From an uncultured Clostridia bacterium (lineage in GTDB: Bacteria > Bacillota > Clostridia > Christensenellales > Borkfalkiaceae): 22,234 nt of DNA. The number at the start of each line of letters is the position of its first letter. Within the stretch, counting starts at the first letter, position 1. Both the position numbers and the translations under genes were made by a program. The DNA lies in the NCBI GenBank assembly GCA_904501795.1, contig CAJGCK010000014.1, forward strand, positions 1-22,234, in the 5' to 3' direction. The notes beneath the pieces are model-generated. The model saw only the letters and a list, made by a program, of their open reading frames with translations, was not told where the DNA came from and ran no database searches. This document shows positions 8,101-15,764 of this stretch, one piece after another.

Positions 8101-8564
8101 CCGTCTAAGTCGTTACCGATATATAATTGCTCGTACCGATTTTTAAATACCCCGTCTATCGCCCTTCTTTTTAGTTCGGCTGACAAAGTAGAGTCGGCAA
8201 TCTTAAAATCGGGAGAAACTCCCGCTATGAAAAAATATTTACGGATAAGCTTTAAGCAAAAAGCGTGCAAAGTAGAAATATCCGCAAGGTCTATTTCACT
8301 TAGTTGAGAAATAACCCTTTCGTCTTTGGTTTCACGCGCCGTTTTATATAACTCCGTTTTAAGTCTTTGTTTCATGTCTAAAGCAGACGCTTCGGTAAAA
8401 GTTACGCAAAGCACGCTATCTACTGTCGCCTTGCCTTCTTTAACGAGCCTAATAAGTCGCTCTATCATAACGAAGGTCTTTCCGCTTCCTGCCGATGCCG
8501 AAACTAATAAGTTGCCATGGTTGTGATGAATGGCTGATAGTTGTTCTTCTTTTATTTCAGGCAT
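5175..8564 (-). CDS. addA: AddA, helicase-nuclease subunit of AddAB
   Basis: AddAB processes double-strand DNA ends for RecA-dependent repair. AddA is its UvrD-type 3'-5' helicase with a C-terminal RecB-family nuclease. Visible motifs in order: Walker A SAGSGKT (residues 24-30), the Walker B region HVFVDEYQDVN, GDAKQSIYGFRG, NHNFRSS, VRVMTIHASKGLEFPVVIV, and VALTRAK. The nuclease motif near the end has IDLLVINGDEAEIIDYKY, then a QIELYSYA helix (QxxxY). An in-frame TTG at 8591 is possible, but I choose the ATG at 8564. A strong GGAGGTGG site lies at ideal spacing before it, and it begins one base after the addB stop. This gives 1129 residues, a little shorter than Bacillus AddA. Confidence 0.96.
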   Translation of the reverse strand: MPEIKEEQLSAIHHNHGNLLVSASAGSGKTFVMIERLIRLVKEGKATVDSVLCVTFTEASALDMKQRLKTELYKTARETKDERVISQLSEIDLADISTLHAFCLKLIRKYFFIAGVSPDFKIADSTLSAELKRRAIDGVFKNRYEQLYIGNDLDGAGFSSIVNRHSKKRSDKQLKELITSLYEYAQAEKDPQAFLEKIEQYYTPTGFTSVLEGLKDKFYNRALSILRVFYESASLFLKNGAVTAHDSVTQIISDIEKVINADNIYAIKEFFPYGRRLLFGRLKEELKLDKEKCQLAFHEWKNLIGDFVPYLTTYEQDLLVSSEIADHTRSLNQLVKEFSQEYSTLKGEENVLDFNDLEKYALKILSSPEVLQAVKEKYTHVFVDEYQDVNAVQESIIQLVANDNVFMVGDAKQSIYGFRGCRAEFFMEKFDRMQKVPNETVLLNHNFRSSKAVVEMVNQVFDYCMTKESCDIDYRATSRLKYGGLFPETALGRAQLHFLRDSRKITRIKETPRIYNPLEHIDDAQEDSNVFPTSTLIANIIEDELNKTYFDVKEGKEKKVNYGDIVILTRNKDNAYVNRLVKGLTKLNVPVISESSDNVCNYHEVEVLISILKLINCFSDDVPLVSALKSPIGNVTNTELLAIVNHYRSAYPLESKRHTFHTAYEYYLQKGDGTLKEKLTAFDEYYKDVRFLADFNSAYYILTKIIKDKNLESYYYATRSGEEKVKRIHAFINASVSGEKNLSVKAFLDKIATDPDSITLKENASEDNVRVMTIHASKGLEFPVVIVCGLERKINAIDEREEVMRERSFGYAVKRYNDLDKTFAETPVRGLIKQKLRENRIKEEMRLFYVALTRAKYSLHLTCAIDKEERSKIFSDASKLCHYLPLSLPFSEHFSFFEESADKNNQVRQVLIGKADESALNKMQKDFAFVYPNLSDTTLPIKSSVTEANKRSKEEYYKVEELFSTENKTSIELGNVAHKIMELADFDSTENFIVQAEKIIKDFGYTEKAKGLNLDRICKTKEKVSNVILSGGKMFREKSFLSNVPANLLFETDSNSPVLVQGTIDLLVINGDEAEIIDYKYSSKSAKSLIESYKKQIELYSYAVEKGLKKKVTNKYLVNLLSGELLKID

Positions 8565-8565
8565 A

Positions 8566-11500
8566 CTATTCCACCTCCGTAACCGAATCAATAATCGTTT
8601 GCTCGTTAACCGCTCTTATCTTTCTTACCGATAAATTTTCGCTCGAACATATACTCTTGTACGCACAATACTCACATGCTTCGCCGTATGGTGAAGGCAC
8701 GATAATGCCCTCTTGCATTTGCTTAACCGCCTGAACGCACATCGCCAGCGCGTAATTTGTGTATGCCAAAAAAGTTTCTTCGCTACTTACCGCAAACGGA
8801 GAAAACTCGCCCGTAGGCTCTTCTGCTATCGTTCTACCCTGCATTAGAGAACGTTTTTCTTGACCTATTTCCATAAAAGGTTCGGCTACGGGGAGATAAT
8901 ACACCCCTTCAACCTTTTTATCGGGTAGTGCTAACGCGTATAAATACAATTGTAATTTAGTACCCGAAAACAGCGATTTTTCGCTAGGGTCTACTTTGCC
9001 CGTTTTGTAGTCTATAATTCGCACCGCACCGTCGCATTCGTCTATCCTGTCTATTTTACCCGTTAGTTTAACTTGCGTTTCTTCAAGCGGTACGCTAAAC
9101 CCTTTCTCAAATTGATAGGGCTTGAATTTGCTTGTTTGGAGTTCTTCGTAAATTTTATAGCAAAAGTGCTTGCACTCCTTGACCATTTCGTTTACGCCGT
9201 ATTCCATATCTTTTTCTTGCAAATATCTAACGTATTCAGGCGAAGTGAGTTGCTCTTTTACTATTTCGTCTACCAACGAATTCGAACTTTCTAAATCCTT
9301 GACTTTTTTTACGTTAGCAAGATATTTTTCAAATACTAAATGCGCAAAATTACCGACGGATAATGGAGTAATTTTACCTTCGTCACGCTCTTTTAACGAC
9401 AACGTGCGAGATAAAAACGCTCTATAAGGGCAAGTATAAAATTCTTCTAATAGCGTGGGAGAAACTTTATCGCTAACGGTAGACGCACCACCGTCTAACC
9501 TTGTCTCAAACTGTTTGTTCGTTGCCGAAAGCACCGCTAAAACTGCGGGGTCTTGTTTGTTCACGGCGTAGTATGCGCTCGCCTTAGATAAATCGTGCTC
9601 TTTGTTTTCGACAAACTTGCCACAAGTTTTTGCAAACGTTAGTAGTCCTTGCTTTTTAGTTAAATATCCGTCGCTAAACGAATAATTTTTTACGGTAAAC
9701 AATTTTCGCAACTGAATTATTATTTCGCTTGGCGCGTTTACCGTTCCGCCTATATCAACGCGCGGATAAGAAATTATCAACGCCCTATCGAACGAAGAAA
9801 GGGCTAGCACGGTATTTTCAATAGCGCGCTTGTTTACTATTTTAATTTTAGGCTCTACCATCACCTTTATATTTGATAGAGTGTTTATATCTTCATCGGT
9901 TAAAAGAGCGACGTCTTCGGTAACGATAGGCACGCTCGAAGTTAAGCCTGTTGCAAATAGATATTTGGCTTTTGCGAGTGAAACTTCCCTATAACTACCG
10001 ATAAAAACCGCGTCGTTATACTCGGGAATAACCGAAAGTTTAAGCGCCGAAATCCCGCTTTCAAAAATCTTCTTAAACTCAAACGGTTCGACCTTTGTTT
10101 GCCCTAAAATCATTTGGATTTGTTCAAAAATGATTTCAATAGCTTGGTATATTTGTGCGTTTACTTGCGCTTTAACCCTTTCTCCCTTGTCTTCAAGCAA
10201 TAAAGTATAATCTTCGATTTTTTCTTTGACCGATAAATCGTTAAACATTTTTTGAACGTTAAACCGTTCAAGCACGGGAAGAAGTTCTTGGCGAAGAAGT
10301 TCGAATTTTTCTAAGTCTTCGTCAGGCGCAAATTCGGGTGAAAAAGGCTTTTTAAACCTAATGTAATTAACGTTGTATTTGATTAAATATTTTTCAAACG
10401 CGTCGGTTAACCGCTTGTCGTTGCAAACGAGCGGATTTTTTATAAACGAAATAAGCGTTTCAATAGAAAACTTCTTTATGAAACAACTAACGTAATCGTT
10501 TATTAAATTAACCAGCGGATGATTTTCGGCAGTTTCTTTTTTGTCTAAAAAATAAGGTATTTCAAGCCGTTCGAAAATTTCTCTAACAAAGGGGTAATAC
10601 CCGTTAACGTCCGGCACGCAAACAGTCACGTCTTTATATCTACACTTGCCGTCGATAACCGTTCGTTTTATCGTTTCTCCAACCGTTAATATTTCTTCTC
10701 TAGTAGACGGCGATAAAAAGGATAAAATTTTGTCCGTTTCTTCATTTTTAGTTTCGCTAAACGGGTTTAATAATTGTTCTCTTATTATTTTGTTCTCTTT
10801 ACTGAAAGTTGCACTAAACTCTTTTGTAGTAACGGGCATGCCATTTTCTCTGCAAAGGGTTTCAAAGGCTGTCGCAGTTTCGTTAACGAAGGCAAACTCG
10901 TTATCGCCCACCGTTAAAATTGCGGTAACGGATTTGGCTTTTTTAAGTAAAGTGCTAACCACTTCCCTAGCCTGTCTAGTCCACGAAGAATAGCCTAGTA
11001 AATACACGTCCGTTTCAGCAATCTCGTTATCGTTTTCTATTACACCCGGCAACAAAGACAGTAGCGAACTTTGGTCAATTAAATTGTTTTGCGACAAAAA
11101 TTCTTCGTATTCGTTATACACGGCGTATAGGTCGCACAGTTTGTTTTTTAAGACACCGCGCACGTTTTCGCTAGCGTATTTTAAATCATTTGGCGATATT
11201 TTAGCGCTTTTTAATTGAATTATTAGGTCGTATAGCTTGGGCGATAGGTTGTTTTTACTGTTTTTATAACATGATAATTCTATGGTGTTTAAAACACGCA
11301 TTACCACCATTGTCGAACCTTCTTTCGTTAGGGCGTTCTCCACCCTTTTTTTACACGACAAATAGTTACCGAACGAAAATACTTCGGTATTGAAAGTTCC
11401 GTTTGCAAGCGAACATATTGCGCGTTCTGCCATTAGCGAGATTTTTTCTTCTGAAAAAACTAAATTTTTACTGTCTAGGTCGTTGACCTTACCGTCAAGT

Positions 11501-11568
11501 TCGCATAATAGCGCAGAAAAATTATCGTATTGATTTTTTGTTTTTATTAGCCTAGCTATTCTTTCCAT
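8566..11568 (-). CDS. addB: AddB, nuclease subunit of AddAB
   Basis: AddB is the partner of AddA, with a second RecB-type nuclease domain and a 4Fe-4S cluster that pins it. The 1000-residue protein shows the first cluster cysteine in EEFYTCPYRAFL. It then has the nuclease core LTGKIDRID...VRIIDYKTGKV with LQLYLYALAL (QxxxY), and the last three cysteines in EACEYCAYKSICSS (C-x2-C-x5-C). The N-terminus lacks the GxxGxGKT P-loop found at the start of Bacillus AddB. An in-frame TAA lies seven codons upstream of the ATG, so no longer start is available. Length is below the usual ~1150. No good ribosome site or promoter is evident before the ATG. It is directly upstream of and coupled to addA. Confidence 0.94.
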   Translation of the reverse strand: MERIARLIKTKNQYDNFSALLCELDGKVNDLDSKNLVFSEEKISLMAERAICSLANGTFNTEVFSFGNYLSCKKRVENALTKEGSTMVVMRVLNTIELSCYKNSKNNLSPKLYDLIIQLKSAKISPNDLKYASENVRGVLKNKLCDLYAVYNEYEEFLSQNNLIDQSSLLSLLPGVIENDNEIAETDVYLLGYSSWTRQAREVVSTLLKKAKSVTAILTVGDNEFAFVNETATAFETLCRENGMPVTTKEFSATFSKENKIIREQLLNPFSETKNEETDKILSFLSPSTREEILTVGETIKRTVIDGKCRYKDVTVCVPDVNGYYPFVREIFERLEIPYFLDKKETAENHPLVNLINDYVSCFIKKFSIETLISFIKNPLVCNDKRLTDAFEKYLIKYNVNYIRFKKPFSPEFAPDEDLEKFELLRQELLPVLERFNVQKMFNDLSVKEKIEDYTLLLEDKGERVKAQVNAQIYQAIEIIFEQIQMILGQTKVEPFEFKKIFESGISALKLSVIPEYNDAVFIGSYREVSLAKAKYLFATGLTSSVPIVTEDVALLTDEDINTLSNIKVMVEPKIKIVNKRAIENTVLALSSFDRALIISYPRVDIGGTVNAPSEIIIQLRKLFTVKNYSFSDGYLTKKQGLLTFAKTCGKFVENKEHDLSKASAYYAVNKQDPAVLAVLSATNKQFETRLDGGASTVSDKVSPTLLEEFYTCPYRAFLSRTLSLKERDEGKITPLSVGNFAHLVFEKYLANVKKVKDLESSNSLVDEIVKEQLTSPEYVRYLQEKDMEYGVNEMVKECKHFCYKIYEELQTSKFKPYQFEKGFSVPLEETQVKLTGKIDRIDECDGAVRIIDYKTGKVDPSEKSLFSGTKLQLYLYALALPDKKVEGVYYLPVAEPFMEIGQEKRSLMQGRTIAEEPTGEFSPFAVSSEETFLAYTNYALAMCVQAVKQMQEGIIVPSPYGEACEYCAYKSICSSENLSVRKIRAVNEQTIIDSVTEVE

Positions 11569-11631
11569 ATTTTTATTGTAACATATTTAGTTGACTTTAT
11601 AAATCCTTTTTTAAAGTTTTTATCAGTTTGG

Positions 11632-11660
11632 TTTACAAATTTTTATATTTATGTTAATAT
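11632..11660 (+). promoter_or_regulatory. Predicted sigma-A promoter of the 11696 lipoprotein
   Basis: A -35 TTTACA (11632-11637) and a -10 TAATAT (11655-11660) are separated by 17 bases and lie 36 bases above the ATG. This is in the divergent region between addB and the lipoprotein gene. Confidence 0.65.
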
Positions 11661-11695
11661 ATCTTTAATACCTTTTAATATTTTCAGGAGAAAAA

Positions 11696-12772
11696 ATGAA
11701 AAAAGTTATAATAGCCCTTTTCCTTGCCGTTGCAACATTGTTTTCGGGGTGTAGCTGTTCTTCTTTACCTGCCCTTTCTTTCTCGAACAACTGGTCGGGC
11801 GGTCAGTCGGAAGAAGGCGCGGTTGAAAATGCCGTATATACCCTTTCTTTTAATGAAGACTTCCGTTCAAGCGACGAGTATATTTTCGACGTGGAAGACG
11901 GGGTTAAACAATGCATCAAGGATATAGAGTACACCGGGACGTATAAAACTAGTCTTAAAGTAATTCAACAAGCAGATATAGATATCGGCAGTGAAGAAAG
12001 CGATTTATTAATCGTTGAACCTGGTCAACCAAGACCTAGCGTGATAGAACAAACAACCGAGTTTGACCTTAATGCAGTATATACGCTAATAGACGACCAA
12101 AAGCAAACGTTTAACGATAAAAGTTACACTAAGTCTTATTTCTTTAAAACGGACGCTTCGCTATCGCCTATATACTCTGAAAAAACTTATAATTGCACCT
12201 TGGTTTCGTTAAGTGTTAAAAATAATAATTTAAGCGTTAGCTTTGATAATGAAAAATATGCTTGCAAGTTTATTTACAACAAACACTCTTATACCATAAA
12301 GGACTACGATTACGATTCGTTCGTTTTAGACCCGACAGTGCAAGCAAAAGCAGTTAGAACGATTGGATATTCTTATAGAACGGTTGTGGATAACACCGAA
12401 CTATTATTCTCGTTAAGAAACTTGTCCATTGAAAAAGATAAAACTAAAAACGTACCCGTTGCAGATTTCACCTATGGAAATTATCAAACGCTTATCGTTA
12501 AAAATTATCTCAAAAAAGACGAAATTTGCAATGTCAAAATTAACAACGGTCTAACAGAAAATTTAGAAGTTCCCGTAAACTGTTTATCGTTTGGAATAAA
12601 CGCTTCTAACACGGGTAGAAGGCAGTTGGTATTCGTTCAAAACGGAGCGGTTGGCTCTCTTAAAAACAACGCGTTTATAATTAAATACGTTCAACCGTTA
12701 ACCACTTATGGCTCGTATACGCATATGGGTGCACTAGAATACACGTTAAGCGAAATTAATTATAACAAATAA
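11696..12772 (+). CDS. Lipoprotein of unknown function
   Basis: I do not recognise the mature part of this 358-residue protein. The N-terminus is a clear lipoprotein signal (MKK, hydrophobic core, LFSGC with C19 as the acylated cysteine), followed by a Ser/Gly-rich linker. The rest alternates charged and aromatic residues with repeated short beta-like stretches (for example YTLSFNEDF, FVLDPTVQAK and AFIIKYVQPL). This fits a secreted beta-rich domain on the outer face of the membrane. A good AGGAG ribosome site and a 17-spaced promoter at 11632-11660 precede it, and a strong hairpin terminator follows at 12816-12849. It is a single-gene unit lying divergent to addB. Confidence 0.8.
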   Translation: MKKVIIALFLAVATLFSGCSCSSLPALSFSNNWSGGQSEEGAVENAVYTLSFNEDFRSSDEYIFDVEDGVKQCIKDIEYTGTYKTSLKVIQQADIDIGSEESDLLIVEPGQPRPSVIEQTTEFDLNAVYTLIDDQKQTFNDKSYTKSYFFKTDASLSPIYSEKTYNCTLVSLSVKNNNLSVSFDNEKYACKFIYNKHSYTIKDYDYDSFVLDPTVQAKAVRTIGYSYRTVVDNTELLFSLRNLSIEKDKTKNVPVADFTYGNYQTLIVKNYLKKDEICNVKINNGLTENLEVPVNCLSFGINASNTGRRQLVFVQNGAVGSLKNNAFIIKYVQPLTTYGSYTHMGALEYTLSEINYNK

Positions 12773-12815
12773 ATTTTTATAAAAACTATATAAGAAAGAA
12801 ACCTTTATAAATTAC

Positions 12816-12849
12816 GTGGCGTAGTGATATCATTTTTTCACTACGCCAC
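12816..12849 (+). terminator. Intrinsic terminator / repeat hairpin with gtggcgtag arms
   Basis: A perfect 12-bp stem (GTGGCGTAGTGA / TCACTACGCCAC) has a 10-base loop at 12828-12837 and is followed by AACTTTTTTA on the plus strand. It lies 43 bases after the lipoprotein stop and can terminate it. The arms share gtggcgtag/ctacgccac with the hairpin at 22201-22233, so it is also part of a dispersed repeat. Confidence 0.85.
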
Positions 12850-12911
12850 AACTTTTTTACCTAACTACAAAAGCTTTAATGTTAAAATATTTAATTTTTG
12901 AGAATAAAAAA

Positions 12912-12949
12912 AGCCCACCGTATTCCGCTTTTGCGAAGTATAGTGGGCT
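12912..12949. repeat. Dispersed palindromic repeat, copy 1 (inverted), acting as bidirectional terminator
   Basis: Two 17-base arms (12912-12928 and 12933-12949) form an imperfect stem around a TTTT loop. A7 lies on the left and T-rich sequence on the right, so it can stop transcripts from both convergent lipoprotein genes. Reading on the minus strand, its first 22 bases match 21915-21936 exactly; the other arm differs at about three positions. Confidence 0.85.
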
Positions 12950-12965
12950 ATGTTTTTTTGTTTAA

Positions 12966-14096
12966 TTAGATTTCTTCGATAGATAGCGAAGTCTTTTCAT
13001 CGCTAATACCCTTATACATACTTCCTTTAACCACGTTAGCGCCGTTAAACGCCGTTTCTCCGCCAGCTATTTTAATAACGCACACTTTAGCATCGTTTTG
13101 TAAATCTAATGCGTAATCTTTAATTAAAAGAGAACTTACGTTGATTTTAATTTCAGCAAGGTTTTTGCACCCGTAGAACATAGCGTAAGTTAATTTATCG
13201 CAATTTACAGTCACACTTGTTAACGCGCTGTTTTTGAACACTCTGTCGCCGTAAGTAACGCCAGTTACTAAGTTAACCGTTTTAATTCCCGAACTTTCAA
13301 AAGCGCCGTCTTTAATTTCGGTAAGCGCAGTATACTCTGCTAAATTTACGTTGTAGTTAGAACAACCGTTGAAAGCGTTTTCGTATATGATTTCAACGTT
13401 TACCACTCCCGTAACGCTCTTCAGCGCCGTGCAACCTAAAAACGCACTGTCGCCTATTCCAACAACCTTTTCGGTTAAAACAACGTTTTCTACCAAGTTG
13501 TTTTGAGCAAACGCAAACATAGGAATTGCATAATCTTCTTTCGGCATAATATTAACCGTTTTTAAGTTCATGGGTAGATAATAAGTCGCCGTGCCTTCGC
13601 CTGAATTATATTTTTGGGTTACTGAAATTCCGTAGTTAAACGCTTCGGTACCGAAAACGTAACAAAAAGTTCTTTTAACGTCGGTTGCCTTTTCGGTTGA
13701 AGACTGATCGTTATAACTTGGGTCGGACACTGCTGAAGTGCCAACGAACGGAAGAGTAATTTCTTCTAACTTTTGCATACCCGCAAAAGCACCGGCACCA
13801 ATTTCGGTTACCGTATCGGGAACGATAACGCTTTTTAAGGTGTTGTTGTTTTTAAAAGCGCCCGCTTTGATTGCGCCAATAACTACACCGTCTTTATTGT
13901 AATCGCCTATATCGATTTCCGTTACGCCTTCTTCTTGAACGTAACCGTAAACGGTATAAAAATCGTCCCCTTTAAATTTTTTATAAAGCAAACCGCTTGC
14001 GTTTTCACCACCTGCTGGTGCAGAACATGCAACCGCCGAGATAGCACATATCGCCATAACCAAAGTAAGAAACGCTATTTTAAAAAATCTCTTCAT
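12966..14096 (-). CDS. BspA-like leucine-rich repeat lipoprotein
   Basis: From the chosen start the protein has 376 residues. A signal peptide ends in the lipobox AVAC (C24). After a linker come BspA-type (LRR_5) repeats, each with a core like I-G-x-x-A-F-x-x-C-x-x-L: IGAGAFAGMQKLEEITLP, IGDSAFLGCTALKSV, IYENAFNGCSNY, IKDGAFESSGIKTVNL and similar, with a break near residues 115-180. Such repeats are typical of surface proteins in gut and oral bacteria. A longer frame begins at 14165, but that codon falls in the promoter -35 box. The ATG at 14096 has an AAGGAG site five bases away, so I take it. It is followed by the repeat-type terminator at 12912-12949. Confidence 0.88.
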   Translation of the reverse strand: MKRFFKIAFLTLVMAICAISAVACSAPAGGENASGLLYKKFKGDDFYTVYGYVQEEGVTEIDIGDYNKDGVVIGAIKAGAFKNNNTLKSVIVPDTVTEIGAGAFAGMQKLEEITLPFVGTSAVSDPSYNDQSSTEKATDVKRTFCYVFGTEAFNYGISVTQKYNSGEGTATYYLPMNLKTVNIMPKEDYAIPMFAFAQNNLVENVVLTEKVVGIGDSAFLGCTALKSVTGVVNVEIIYENAFNGCSNYNVNLAEYTALTEIKDGAFESSGIKTVNLVTGVTYGDRVFKNSALTSVTVNCDKLTYAMFYGCKNLAEIKINVSSLLIKDYALDLQNDAKVCVIKIAGGETAFNGANVVKGSMYKGISDEKTSLSIEEI

Positions 14097-14136
14097 AAAG
14101 ACTCCTTTTTTATATACTTTGCCACCATTTTGAATA

Positions 14137-14165
14137 AGTTTATCATTTTTAATTAAGTTTGTCAA
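14137..14165 (-). promoter_or_regulatory. Predicted promoter of the BspA-LRR lipoprotein
   Basis: On the minus strand, a -35 TTGACA (14165-14160) and a -10 TAAACT (14142-14137) are 17 bases apart, with a TG one base before the -10 (extended -10). It lies 40 bases above the chosen ATG and rules out the longer open frame starting at 14165. Confidence 0.7.
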
Positions 14166-14214
14166 TTATTATATTTATTTTAAGTGTTAATTGTTCGTCT
14201 TTTATTAAAAATTA

Positions 14215-14242
14215 AAATACCCTTTACTGAAAAAGGGTATTT
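14215..14242 (-). terminator. Terminator of the M1 metallopeptidase gene
   Basis: A perfect 11-bp stem (AAATACCCTTT / AAAGGGTATTT) with a six-base loop begins four bases after the TAG at 14249-14247. It is followed on the minus strand by TTAATTTTTAAT. Confidence 0.82.
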
Positions 14243-14246
14243 ATAG

Positions 14247-15698
14247 CTACAAAACTACTTTGCCGTCGAAAAACGAATAAAAATATCCGTTAGAAGACGC
14301 GCCTTTTTTTTCAAACGCGCCTACTAAATCGTCGGGAGTGGCCGTTTTATATTTGTAGTCGTTAAAATATTTTTTTAAACTATCGAAAAATTTTTTATCG
14401 CCTATCGTTTTTCTTAAACAATCGTACATTATGCACGGCTTTATGTAAGACAAATTAACGTATTCGTATTCGCTAGTAAAATCTTTTAGACTGCGCAACA
14501 TTTTAGTGTCTAAACTGCCGAAAAGTTTTTCGTAAACCGAGCAATACGTTTTATAAGTTTTTTCTGCGCTTAACACTAATTGCTCTCTAGTTAAATTGTA
14601 TTCCGGATAATTTTCGTAAAACAATATAACCGAATACTCGGCTAACCCCTCGTCTAAAAATCCGTGCTCTATTTCGTTGTTCCCAACCATTACTTGCCAC
14701 CATTGATGCGCAGTTTCGTGAACGATTACCTCACCTATTGATATTTGCTCTACCGCATCTGAAACGTATACTAGCGAGCAGTATTCCATTCCACCTTGAA
14801 CGAAGCCCGTTTGCACCACGGTATATTCTTCAAACGGATATACCCCGAAAACGTTAGAAAAATATTTTAGCGATTTTACTGCGTATTCTATTGATTGTTT
14901 TGGGTTTTCGTCCTTATAATAGTAATAATTCACTTTAGTTTTATCACACCAAGCGGTTTCCGTTTTAAATTCCGTTGATAAAACCATGGCGAAAGAGCGC
15001 GCCGAGTTTATGCAAAAAGTTTTTTTAACCTTGCCGTTAGAATATTCTTTGCTTTGCTCTTTCCCAGAAGAAGCAATAACGTAATCTTCGTTTGCGGTTA
15101 TAGTGACTTTATAGTTTGCAACGTCACTATAAAACGGATCTCCGTTGTGATAATATAAGCATTCGTAAAAGCCGTTGTCGGTAAGCTTACACAAAACGGG
15201 ATAAAAGTTGCCGAGATTAACCGCTTTTTCGGTAATACCCGTTCTTGCAAGTACGTTTGCGAGTTTTAGTTTGAACGAAATTTCAACTTGCACGCTCTCG
15301 CACGGGAATATCTCGTTAGAAAGTTCTACCGTTAAAACGTTTTTATCTTCACCGTCTATACTAAAATTTAGCGGTGCACCCCTTTCCGTCACGGAAATAA
15401 TTTGCATTTCGCCGTAACTTGCCCCACTTGGATAGGCGACGTGTTCGTGTTGCTCAGAAATCGGCTTGTATTTTGCATCTTTTCTAAAAGCGTTGCCAAA
15501 TAAATTGAATTTTAACTGTTTTATAGAGTTGTCGCTATCGTTATAAAAAACCACCTTTTCTTCGCCAGATAAAACGTCGTTTTCTAAACTACAATTTATC
15601 TCGTAAGAAGTGGCGCAAACCGTTCTCCCCCCTGAACAAGAAAAGTTGAAAAGGGAAAATAACAGTATTATCGCCATAACCACGCTATTTTTTTTCAT
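14247..15698 (-). CDS. Secreted/lipoprotein M1-family metallopeptidase
   Basis: M1 peptidases are zinc aminopeptidases. The 483-residue protein carries the full signature: H327-E-T-A-H331 with E350 as third zinc ligand (HETAHQWW...FLDEGLAEY), and a GGMEY variant (302-306) of the GAMEN exopeptidase motif just before it. The N-terminal half is the usual beta saddle domain, with YPVL and TANEDYVIASSG segments. The short C-terminus lacks the long HEAT-like domain of PepN. The N-terminus is hydrophobic and ends in FNFSC (C21), a weak lipobox, so the enzyme probably sits outside the cell. A GGGG ribosome site lies in the 3' arm of the hairpin at 15706-15741. It is downstream of the M23 gene on the same strand. 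Confidence 0.92.
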   Translation of the reverse strand: MKKNSVVMAIILLFSLFNFSCSGGRTVCATSYEINCSLENDVLSGEEKVVFYNDSDNSIKQLKFNLFGNAFRKDAKYKPISEQHEHVAYPSGASYGEMQIISVTERGAPLNFSIDGEDKNVLTVELSNEIFPCESVQVEISFKLKLANVLARTGITEKAVNLGNFYPVLCKLTDNGFYECLYYHNGDPFYSDVANYKVTITANEDYVIASSGKEQSKEYSNGKVKKTFCINSARSFAMVLSTEFKTETAWCDKTKVNYYYYKDENPKQSIEYAVKSLKYFSNVFGVYPFEEYTVVQTGFVQGGMEYCSLVYVSDAVEQISIGEVIVHETAHQWWQVMVGNNEIEHGFLDEGLAEYSVILFYENYPEYNLTREQLVLSAEKTYKTYCSVYEKLFGSLDTKMLRSLKDFTSEYEYVNLSYIKPCIMYDCLRKTIGDKKFFDSLKKYFNDYKYKTATPDDLVGAFEKKGASSNGYFYSFFDGKVVL

Positions 15699-15705
15699 AA
15701 AAATA

Positions 15706-15741
15706 CCCCGAATAAAGTTTATATAACTAATCTATTCGGGG
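15706..15741 (-). terminator. Terminator-like hairpin containing the ribosome site of the M1 gene
   Basis: Nine-base arms (CCCCGAATA / TATTCGGGG) enclose an 18-base loop. On the minus strand the 3' arm ends in GGGG followed by TATTTTTATG, the ATG being the M1 start at 15698. The hairpin lies 23 bases after the M23 stop, so it can act as that gene's terminator. The same bases are the only purine-rich ribosome-site candidate of the M1 gene. Confidence 0.7.
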
Positions 15742-15764
15742 CTTTTAATTTTAATAACTATCGT

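Noticed and set aside
8565..8591. Longer AddA beginning at an in-frame TTG
   Set aside because: The stretch overlaps the addB end and contains the strong GGAGGTGG ribosome site for the ATG at 8564.
10646..10993. 115-codon plus-strand frame inside addB
   Set aside because: It is antisense to a well-supported coding region with conserved motifs, has no ribosome site, and its composition is that of a shadow frame.
14097..14165. Longer N-terminus of the BspA-LRR lipoprotein
   Set aside because: It starts inside the -35 box of the predicted promoter and would bury the signal peptide. The ATG at 14096 has a good ribosome site.
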